A DNA stretch of 64,000 nucleotides, from contig CAZSBB010000001.1 in NCBI GenBank assembly GCA_964605235.1, positions 1 to 64,000 of the forward strand, written 5' to 3'. This DNA comes from CAZSBB01 sp964605235. GTDB lineage: Bacteria > Planctomycetota > Phycisphaerae > Phycisphaerales > Phycisphaeraceae. Each line of letters starts with the position of its first letter. Within the stretch, counting starts at the first letter, position 1. This document shows positions 8,377-15,181 of the stretch, piece by piece. Below the pieces are notes generated by a model, which was not told the DNA's origin, made no database searches, and saw only the letters and a list, made by a program, of their open reading frames with translations. The position numbers and the translations under genes are program-made.

Positions 8377-9557
8377 TCGACAGGATTCCCGCCCCGGACA
8401 CCCCCCGGATGTGCTCCATGAAAACCGGTGACAGCACGATGACGCCGCGCGAGCGGTTGCTGGCGGTGATGCGCCATCAGGAAGCCGACTGCGTCCCCGC
8501 ACTGGCGGATTTGTCGTGGTGGTATGCAGCCCATGGCGGCGGGCGCTTCGTACCCAGCGTGGCGGGCAATGAGGATCGGCTGGCGCGCCTGCTGGAACTG
8601 CATCGCCAGACTGGAGCCGCCATCCACCTGAACACGGGCAGCTTCTTCGACTCCCGCTACCGCGAGGGCGTGCGCGCCAGCACCCGGGTGGAGGGCGACT
8701 GCTATCGGCAGTGCATCGAAACCCCCCATGGCGTGCTGGAGGAAGTGCGTCGCTGGTCGGACCGTGCCTGGAGCTGGGGCATCGAGCAGCACATGATTCG
8801 CACGGTGGAAGATTTGAAGCTGCTGCGCTGGGCATATGCAGGGGTGACGTTTGCGCCGCGCTGGGAGCGGTTTGTGCAGGTGGAGGAAATGATCGGGCCG
8901 TGGGGCCTGGCGTTTGCGTCCGTGCCCTACTCGGGCATGGGCTTCCTGATGGCGCGCTACGCCGGGGTGGAGAAGACGGTGGAACTGGCGATGGACGAGC
9001 CGGCGGAGCTCGACGCCACGCTGGCGGTGCTCAATGACGCCCACGCGCGGGCGTTCACGCTGATGGCGGAAGGGCCAGCCCAGGTGCTGTTCGTGTCGGA
9101 CAATCTCTCGGCGGATGTGCAGAGCCCGACGTGGTTCGCCCGCTACAGTGCTGCCCACTATCGCAAGCTGGCGCAGATCGCCCATGCCCAGGGCAAGGTG
9201 GTGAGCGTGCATATTGACGGTCGGCTGCGGGGCCTGCTGCGCGCGGCAGCGGAATGCGGGATTGACGGGGCGGATGCGGTGACGCCCTGGCCATGGGGTG
9301 ATCTGACGCCGGAGCAATGCCGGGCGGAGGCGGGGCCGGCGCTGGTGTTGTCGGGCGGGGTGCCGCCGAACAGTTTTGCCGCGTCGGTACCGCTGGCGAC
9401 CTTCGACGCGCAAGTGGAGCGTTGGCTGGCGTTGGCGGACAGCAGCGGTGCGCTCATGATCGCGCCGGGGGATCAGTTGCCGCCTGATGGGGAGCTGGCG
9501 CGGGTGACGCGGCTGGTGGCGCAGGCGACGGCGGTGCGGCCGGGGACGGCGCGGTAA
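8373..9557 (+). CDS. Uroporphyrinogen decarboxylase-like (MtaA/CmuA type) protein
   Basis: 394 residues from the ATG at 8373, which overlaps the dioxygenase stop (ATGA). The family's conserved beginning 'MTPRERLLAVMRHQEADCVP' lies at an internal ATG (8439), which may be the true start. TIM-barrel fold: 'VLFVSDNLSADVQSP', 'VVSVHIDGRL', 'GADAVTPWPWGDLTPEQCR', 'ALVLSGGVPPN' and 'MIAPGDQLPPDGEL' follow the order in MtaA/CmuA-type methyltransferases. In those enzymes zinc is bound by HxC and a later Cys (SPGCE-like); here both Cys positions read Asp ('HID', 'PGDQ'). It is unlikely to be the haem-pathway HemE. No corrinoid protein is encoded nearby. Function unknown; a C1-transfer or related lyase role is inference. 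Confidence 0.8.
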   Translation: MIDRIPAPDTPRMCSMKTGDSTMTPRERLLAVMRHQEADCVPALADLSWWYAAHGGGRFVPSVAGNEDRLARLLELHRQTGAAIHLNTGSFFDSRYREGVRASTRVEGDCYRQCIETPHGVLEEVRRWSDRAWSWGIEQHMIRTVEDLKLLRWAYAGVTFAPRWERFVQVEEMIGPWGLAFASVPYSGMGFLMARYAGVEKTVELAMDEPAELDATLAVLNDAHARAFTLMAEGPAQVLFVSDNLSADVQSPTWFARYSAAHYRKLAQIAHAQGKVVSVHIDGRLRGLLRAAAECGIDGADAVTPWPWGDLTPEQCRAEAGPALVLSGGVPPNSFAASVPLATFDAQVERWLALADSSGALMIAPGDQLPPDGELARVTRLVAQATAVRPGTAR

Positions 9558-9636
9558 CCGGATTTATGGACCCGGACACGGGGGTTTATGCGGATTCTGC
9601 TGAAATTAGGGTTATCTGTTCAGCACCGGAATTGTG

Positions 9637-9666
9637 TTGACCCGAGGCGGCGAATCTACGTATTGT
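9637..9666 (+). promoter_or_regulatory. Candidate sigma-70 promoter for the pseudopilin genes
   Basis: TTGACC at 9637-9642, an 18-bp spacer, then TATTGT at 9661-9666, in an A/T-richer part of the 279-bp gap before the first pseudopilin. It would give a leader of about 165 nt. I looked for a known riboswitch in that leader and recognised none. AAGGAAAG upstream of the ATG at 9837 is the ribosome binding site. Confidence 0.4.
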
Positions 9667-9836
9667 TCTGTATATACGGGGGAGCACCGCGAGGGAGAAG
9701 TCGCCGGTTCTTCGCAGGGGCGGCTTGCAATACCAACCAACCGGGGGTGTTTTTCGGCTGGGGGCCTGATGACGGGGGCTGATGAAGTGACATGCGCTGA
9801 CAGAACTTTCAAACCGGTGGATAGAAAGGAAAGTGA

Positions 9837-10610
9837 ATGCCTCGAGTGAACATCAGCGATTCCACCCCGGGTCGGCCGGCTGCATCAGTTGGGCGTGAGT
9901 TGGGCGCAGCGCGGGCATTTACGCTCATCGAACTGCTGGTGGTGATCTCGATCATTTCTCTGCTGGTGGCGATCCTCCTGCCGGCGCTGGGCAAAGCCCG
10001 CCAATCTGCCATACTCATGCAATGCCTGGCGAACCAGCGGCAGTTGGGCCTGGGCCTGCTTAATTACGTGAATGAGAACCGCGAGTGGCTGCCCACCTGC
10101 GGCTACAGCCATTCACCAACCACTGCCCCCAGCGCCCCGGGCTGGGCGGGGGTGACGGCCCAGCAACTGGGGCTGCGCTATACCACCGAATACTCCGCCA
10201 ACACCGCCGTGGGCGCCACCAACTCGCTCACCGCCGCCAAGAACAACGGCATCTTCCACTGCCCCAATGACAATTACACCGGTTTCTGGAACGCCAACCG
10301 CGCCGCCACCAGCTATGGCTGGAACGACAGCGGCTACGGCGTGGGCCGCAACGACGCACATACCTCCGAATCCCTGCGGCGGGTGCGCCACGATGAAATC
10401 AAGCACCCCGGCAACACCATCCTCATCGGCGACTTCATCAAAGGTCCCAAGCTCTATTACGAGTACCAGCACAACCAGTTCATTTCCCCCGCCGCGGCGC
10501 AATTGGTGGTCCTGCATGAATCGCGCGTCAATACGCTCTGGGCCGATGGCCACGCCACCACCAATGAAGCCGCGAACCTGACCACGCAGGATTTCGACCG
10601 ACGCTATTGA
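9837..10610 (+). CDS. Pseudopilin with prepilin N-terminal signal and C-terminal DG motif (1)
   Basis: 257 residues. A 27-residue leader ends in 'AARA', then 'FTLIELLVVISIISLLVAI' gives the class III signal and transmembrane helix of type II secretion/type IV pilin-like proteins. The -1 residue is Ala, not the usual Gly, so processing may be less efficient. The C-terminal 'VVLHESRVNTLWADGHA' matches the planctomycete prepilin-processing-associated H-X9-DG motif. These secreted or envelope-anchored proteins are numerous in Phycisphaerae; their role is not known. A ribosome binding site AAGGAAAG precedes the ATG. A second, related pseudopilin follows 24 bp later. Confidence 0.88.
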   Translation: MPRVNISDSTPGRPAASVGRELGAARAFTLIELLVVISIISLLVAILLPALGKARQSAILMQCLANQRQLGLGLLNYVNENREWLPTCGYSHSPTTAPSAPGWAGVTAQQLGLRYTTEYSANTAVGATNSLTAAKNNGIFHCPNDNYTGFWNANRAATSYGWNDSGYGVGRNDAHTSESLRRVRHDEIKHPGNTILIGDFIKGPKLYYEYQHNQFISPAAAQLVVLHESRVNTLWADGHATTNEAANLTTQDFDRRY

Positions 10611-10634
10611 CCCCACCGGCTGCGGAGACCCGCC

Positions 10635-11444
10635 ATGACCAACGGACATCCCTCGACTGATCGCCTGCGCGGCTTCACCCTCATCGAACTGCTGGTGGTG
10701 ATTTCCATCATCTCGCTGCTGGTGGCGATCCTGCTGCCTTCGCTGGCGAAAAGCCGACTCGCCGCCATGCGCATCCAGTGCGCTTCGCAACTCAAGCAGA
10801 TCGCCTACGGCCACCTGTTCTATGCCGAGGATCACGACGGCTGGTTCGCCGGCAACCATTGGACCAGCCAGGCGGGCATCGGCACTTCCGCTACCGCCAA
10901 TGTCGATCCGATCTCCTGGTTCGGCGGCAACCAGAAAGTTTTCCTCTGCCCGGACAACGAATGGTTCGGCCCCGCCGCGCCGCACAGCTACGGCCCGGGA
11001 TACTACGGCATCACCCTGAGCACGCAGAAAATCCGCTGGACCGCCTACCGCTTCACCGTCGGCTGGGGCACCAACACCTCCAGCTACACCTTCTATGGCC
11101 TGCATCGCGCCGCCGGCAACACCACCCGCAACGACAATCGGCTCTCGCCCACCATTCCCCGCCTGCAGATGGCGGGACAAACCATCAAAGACCCGCTCAA
11201 CGGCTGGGTGCATTACATCCACAACCCCAGCCAGATGTCCCTCGGGTTCGACGGCCGCGCCGGCTCAACCACCGCCACCGTCTGGTCGCCTTACACCGCT
11301 TCGCTCAATGCCTATTTCAGCAACAATCACGAACGGCTGGGCGGCTCAAACATCACCTTTGTCGACGCCCACGTGAAATGGGGCGACCAGACCAGCGATC
11401 CCCAACGCGTCAACACCTACGGCGGCGGCTGGACCCGCTGGTAA
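10635..11444 (+). CDS. Pseudopilin with prepilin N-terminal signal and C-terminal DG motif (2)
   Basis: 269 residues. The leader ends in 'RLRG' before 'FTLIELLVVISIISLLVAI', so this copy keeps the canonical Gly at -1. The signal regions of the two pseudopilins are nearly the same at DNA level as well, which suggests duplication. The rest is rich in aromatic and Asn/Ser/Thr residues with 'NNHERLGGSNITFVDAHVKW' near the C-terminus, a variant of the H-X9-DG motif (DAH instead of DGH). A GGAG-like site precedes the ATG. No other type II secretion genes are nearby, so these are orphan pseudopilins using a machinery encoded elsewhere. Confidence 0.88.
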   Translation: MTNGHPSTDRLRGFTLIELLVVISIISLLVAILLPSLAKSRLAAMRIQCASQLKQIAYGHLFYAEDHDGWFAGNHWTSQAGIGTSATANVDPISWFGGNQKVFLCPDNEWFGPAAPHSYGPGYYGITLSTQKIRWTAYRFTVGWGTNTSSYTFYGLHRAAGNTTRNDNRLSPTIPRLQMAGQTIKDPLNGWVHYIHNPSQMSLGFDGRAGSTTATVWSPYTASLNAYFSNNHERLGGSNITFVDAHVKWGDQTSDPQRVNTYGGGWTRW

Positions 11445-11495
11445 ACCGGCTGCGGGCGTCACCCCCGGTTGAGAAACCATCTCAAAAGAACAGCA

Positions 11496-11605
11496 ACCAC
11501 AGAGTCGCAGAGATCACCGAGCAATGCTCACCGAGCATGCGCGGAAATCCAGCGGATAAGTCCGCTCCTCACGCTTGCTCTCGGTGTCCTCTGTGCCTCT
11601 GTGGT
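11496..11605. repeat. Long inverted repeat, family F (ACCACAGAG... arms)
   Basis: Left arm 11496-11523 begins ACCACAGAGTCGCAGAGA; right arm 11576-11605 ends CTCTGTGCCTCTGTGGT and is its imperfect complement, with about 52 bases between. It fills most of the gap between the convergent pseudopilin and sulfatase genes and could fold on both strands. Similar CACAGAG/CTCTGTG elements are familiar from intergenic regions of many environmental bacterial genomes. Confidence 0.75.
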
Positions 11606-11622
11606 GAGTTCGAGATCATTTC

Positions 11623-13065
11623 TTAATGCAGCACGTCCGTCGGCACGCTGCGGCTGTGGAAGCCCGGCCAGCGGTGGCCATTGCTCTGCTGTTCCGTCTG
11701 CGGCTGGGACACCGCGATCAACTTGCCGTCGCGCACCGCGTCGGGCCGCTGCCGGGCGACAAACTGCGTCAGCCGCGCCCGCAACTGTTTGAGCATGTCG
11801 CCTCCGCCGCCGGTGCGGATGAGTTCGTGCTGTTCGTAGGGATCGTCAGCCAGGTTAAACAGCATTTCCGTGCCGCCGTTGAGATCGAAGGTGTAAACCC
11901 AGGACCCGTGATACAAGCCGTAGCGCGTGCCGCACACGCCGATCAGTTCCTCGCGCGGGGCAGCATCCTGCGCCAGCAGATCACGTCCGTCCAATTGCGC
12001 TCCCGTCGGCGTCGGCACCCCTGCGATGCCCAGCAGTGTGGGCATGATGTCCGCCAGACAGGCGAGGTCCGTGCGCACCGAGCCGGCGATGGCGCTGTCG
12101 GTCCACGAACCCAGCGGCGGGCGAATCAGCAGCGGCACATGCGCCGAGCCTTCCATGAACTTGGACTTGGCGCCCAGCCAGTGGTCGCCGAGCATTTCGC
12201 CGTGGTCGGAGGTGAAGATGATCCAGGTGTTTTCCAGCAGACTCAGCTCGCGCAGGCGGGCGAACAGGTAGCCCAGGTTGTAGTCGATCTGCGTGATGCA
12301 GGCGTAGTAGGCGCGCCGAATGTTGCGCAATTGCTGGGGGGAAAAGCGGTACACGCGGTTGAGCCGCTGGGTGTCCGCCAGCAGGGACAACGGCACATCC
12401 TCGACGCGCTGCGACCAGTTGCCGCGCACCGGCGCGGGCAGGTCGATGCCGTCGTACAGTTCCCAGTATTTGCGGTCGCAGTCATACGGCGGGTGCGGCT
12501 TGGGGAAGCTCAACCAGCAGAAGGTCGGGCGCAGCGGATCGGCGGTTTCAAAATAATCAATCGCCTGATCCACCAGCCAGCGGGTCATGGAGTGGTTCTC
12601 GTCCACCGTGTTGAACACCGGCTCCATTTCGTTCTCACCGACGCCATGGTTCTTGGGCACCCCCAGGTGCGGATGCTTCTGCATGTAGCGGAAGTAATCA
12701 TCCAGCAGGGTCATGTGCTCAAAGCCGTAGTGCCCGCGCAGGGGATGAAAGTGCATCTTGCCCACCGCGCGGGTCTGGTAGCCGGCGGCGGTGAGCGCGC
12801 CGGGCATGGTGGGGTTGACCGCCATGGGCACCGGGTCCAGGGCGTTGAGCGTCAGGTTGTTGGAGTAACCATGTCGGCCGGTCATCAGCGTGGCGCGGGC
12901 GGGAATGCACAGCGGCGCGTCGCTGTAGCACCGAGCAAAGCGAATGCCCTGATCGCTCAGCCAGTTCAGATGCGGCGTGAACATGTGCCCCGCGCCGGCG
13001 GCGTGCAGGGTGTCAAAGCGTTGCTGGTCGGTGGTGATGAGCAGAATGTTGGGACGCTTGGCCAT
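11623..13065 (-). CDS. Sulfatase (alkaline phosphatase superfamily arylsulfatase)
   Basis: 480 residues. N-terminal 'RPNILLITTDQQRFDTL' holds the first metal-binding Asp pair, and 'DAPLCIPARATLMTGRHGY' carries the C-x-P-x-R signature, whose Cys is converted to formylglycine by a maturase. 'IIFTSDHGEMLGDHWLGAKS' gives the second metal site (DH) and the active-site Lys region. It releases sulfate from sulfated glycans or other esters; planctomycetes carry dozens of such enzymes. No signal peptide is seen, since the protein begins directly with the catalytic fold, so it may act in the cytoplasm or periplasm after uptake of oligosaccharides. No maturase gene is in the window. Confidence 0.92.
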   Translation of the reverse strand: MAKRPNILLITTDQQRFDTLHAAGAGHMFTPHLNWLSDQGIRFARCYSDAPLCIPARATLMTGRHGYSNNLTLNALDPVPMAVNPTMPGALTAAGYQTRAVGKMHFHPLRGHYGFEHMTLLDDYFRYMQKHPHLGVPKNHGVGENEMEPVFNTVDENHSMTRWLVDQAIDYFETADPLRPTFCWLSFPKPHPPYDCDRKYWELYDGIDLPAPVRGNWSQRVEDVPLSLLADTQRLNRVYRFSPQQLRNIRRAYYACITQIDYNLGYLFARLRELSLLENTWIIFTSDHGEMLGDHWLGAKSKFMEGSAHVPLLIRPPLGSWTDSAIAGSVRTDLACLADIMPTLLGIAGVPTPTGAQLDGRDLLAQDAAPREELIGVCGTRYGLYHGSWVYTFDLNGGTEMLFNLADDPYEQHELIRTGGGGDMLKQLRARLTQFVARQRPDAVRDGKLIAVSQPQTEQQSNGHRWPGFHSRSVPTDVLH

Positions 13066-13122
13066 GAGCCGGCTCCATCGGTCGGGAAAGGATGGACACC
13101 AGCATAGCGAGCACAGCGTCAG

Positions 13123-14076
13123 CTACGGCATGTCGGGGCTGCGCTTCTGCAACCCCAGCTTGCGCAGCGCTTCCTCATAACCATTGCGATTTATCTGCCA
13201 GTACTTCATGCGCTGCGCCCCCAGCAATTCACCGCGGTGACCAGCGCTGGACTCCCAGCGAATCACCCGCTGCGGCGCCTCGGTTTCCACCGCGAAAGTC
13301 CAGGTCATCCCGTCGGCAAGCTTTGCCCGCAGCAGGCGCACCGCAAATGTGCCGGCCGGGGTGGTGATTTGCTCCGTCCCGGCATCGCAACTGAGCACCG
13401 CATCCGTCACACCAACGGGCTGATGGCGCAGCCGGGCGTGCTCCAGACTGCGCAGCATCGACACCGACACGCTCTGCCCCGGCGCCACCACCGGAGCCGC
13501 CAGCCCGCGCGCCCAGAGCAACAGCGCGTCTTCCGCCACCGTGTCGGGCCGACTGTCGAGCGTGTGATCCTGGTCGGCTTCCCCATCGAAATAGCTGTGC
13601 GAATTCACCCGTACGCGCCGGGCGTCAAACAGCGTTTGCAGATAAGCGTGGCCGCACCACTCCTGCACGCCGGTGGACACCTTGGTGGGCAACCCCGCCG
13701 CCCGGCCGTTGACTGCCTGCAGCGCCACAAACGCGCTGGTCATCACGTTGTAGTCGTACACGCCGGTGGGAAAATCCTGCACGAGATTCAGCTTGATGAC
13801 CGGAAACTCATCACTCTTGGGATGCTGGCCCGCGTCGGCCTTGACCCGCAGCGAATTGGAAAAGGTTTCCGTGACAAAGATCGCCACGCCGGTCCCTTCG
13901 CGCAGCTCGCCGTAGCGGGGGTAGACAATGCGATAACCCGCCAGCTCCGCCTGCCCGTCGCCCCAGTGTTGCCAGAACGCGCTGTCGTACGCGGGGCTGG
14001 CCAGTTCCGCGTGCGCTGCATTCACCACCAGCAGACTCAGCAGCAACCCCAGCAGACCACGTGGATGAAATGTCAT
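13123..14076 (-). CDS. Exported protein of unknown function
   Basis: 317 residues from the ATG at 14076, which has AAGGAG seven bases upstream; the frame extends further but without a ribosome binding site. 'LLGLLLSLLVVNAAHA' is a Sec signal peptide cut near residue 24. The mature part is beta-rich, with 'ITTPAGTFAVRLLRAKLADG' and 'WESSAGHRGELLGAQRMKYW' near the end, which recalls DUF3108-like periplasmic proteins, but the match is only by pattern. The divergent neighbour at 14183 is the RNase HII-like gene; downstream on the same strand is the sulfatase. Function unknown. Confidence 0.75.
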   Translation of the reverse strand: MTFHPRGLLGLLLSLLVVNAAHAELASPAYDSAFWQHWGDGQAELAGYRIVYPRYGELREGTGVAIFVTETFSNSLRVKADAGQHPKSDEFPVIKLNLVQDFPTGVYDYNVMTSAFVALQAVNGRAAGLPTKVSTGVQEWCGHAYLQTLFDARRVRVNSHSYFDGEADQDHTLDSRPDTVAEDALLLWARGLAAPVVAPGQSVSVSMLRSLEHARLRHQPVGVTDAVLSCDAGTEQITTPAGTFAVRLLRAKLADGMTWTFAVETEAPQRVIRWESSAGHRGELLGAQRMKYWQINRNGYEEALRKLGLQKRSPDMP

Positions 14077-14182
14077 GCTCAGCTCCTTGCCCATGCGAAA
14101 GGGATACCGCACAACTGTAGGCGCGCACCGGCATGGGTCACGCGGATGCTCGCCCGTGCTGGCGGTATATTGGCGGGTCACG

Positions 14183-15181
14183 ATGCAAGTTTACGCCGGT
14201 ATTGATGAAGCAGGCTACGGTCCGGTGCTCGGCCCGCTGGTGATCGGCCAGATGGCGCTGGCGCTGCCGACCCCGATCTCCTCCGCCGATGCCGACGCCG
14301 GCCGAGGCCCGGACCTGTGGGCGCTGCTCGACCGCGCGGTGTGCAAGTCCCCCACCGGCGCCAAGGGCCGCATCCCGGTCAATGATTCCAAGAAGCTCAA
14401 AAGCAAAGCCGCCGGCCTGGCGCACCTGGAACGCGGCGCGCTCTGCTTTGCCGCGCTGCGTCAGCCCACGCCCAGCGACATCGGCACGTGGCTCGATCAA
14501 CTGGGGGAAACCAGTCATCGCCACCTGCGCGCCTTGCCGTGGTATGCCCCCGACGCCACCTGGCCTTGGGACACGCTGCCCCACGCCCTGACCGCTGGCG
14601 AGCTGGGCGTCTGTCGCAATCTGCTGCGCCATCACGCCCACGAAGCTGGCGTCAGCACAGCAAGCCTGGGCGCAGCCGTGGTGTTCGAAGACCGCTTCAA
14701 CCAGATGGTCCGCGCCACCCGTTCCAAAGCCTCCGTCAGCTTCACCTTCGTGGCCGGCCATCTGCGCCAGCTTTGGGACGAGCATGGCCAAGTCGGCGTG
14801 CTGGCGGCGGTCGATCGGCAATCCGGGCGGCAGCACTACCGCAGCCTGCTCGACCCCGTCTTCCCCGACGCTCAGATGACCGTGCTCGAGGAAGTGCCCG
14901 AGCGCAGCAGCTATCGCCTGCAGGGCCACGGCCGGAGCATGGTGGTGCACTTTGTCGTCGAAGCCGAGCAAACCCATCTGCCCGTGGCGCTGGCGAGCAT
15001 GATCGCCAAATACACCCGCGAATTGCTGATGCATCGGCTCAATACGTGGTTCCAAAAACGCTGCCCGGACCTCAAACCCACCGCCGGCTACGCGCAGGAT
15101 GGCGGACGCTTCCTGGCGGACCTGGAACCGCATTGGGCGACGCTGGGCGTCACCCGCGCCCAGATGGCGCGGATCAGCTAA
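14183..15181 (+). CDS. RNase HII-like protein, enlarged
   Basis: 332 residues from the ATG at 14183. It opens with 'YAGIDEAGYGPVLGPLVIG', the RNase HII motif with catalytic Asp-Glu. Later 'VLAAVDRQSGRQHY' resembles the third active-site strand (usually VDG), and 'ASMIAKYTRELLMHRLN' the conserved helix (usually A-S-I-x-A-K-x-x-R). RNase HII cuts RNA in RNA-DNA hybrids. Typical bacterial RnhB has about 200-220 residues, so there are some 110 extra residues between the first motif and the core. It may be a specialised paralogue, with the true rnhB elsewhere. The 3' end overlaps the convergent GH38 gene by 8 bp. Confidence 0.78.
   Translation: MQVYAGIDEAGYGPVLGPLVIGQMALALPTPISSADADAGRGPDLWALLDRAVCKSPTGAKGRIPVNDSKKLKSKAAGLAHLERGALCFAALRQPTPSDIGTWLDQLGETSHRHLRALPWYAPDATWPWDTLPHALTAGELGVCRNLLRHHAHEAGVSTASLGAAVVFEDRFNQMVRATRSKASVSFTFVAGHLRQLWDEHGQVGVLAAVDRQSGRQHYRSLLDPVFPDAQMTVLEEVPERSSYRLQGHGRSMVVHFVVEAEQTHLPVALASMIAKYTRELLMHRLNTWFQKRCPDLKPTAGYAQDGGRFLADLEPHWATLGVTRAQMARIS

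Noticed and set aside
8373..9557. HemE of haem synthesis
   Set aside because: The sequence follows the MtaA/CmuA branch and sits in a regulated pair with a dioxygenase; no other haem genes are nearby.
9667..9836. Possible riboswitch in the long leader of the pseudopilin genes
   Set aside because: I compared it by eye with c-di-GMP and other common classes and found no conserved core; a covariance-model scan would decide.
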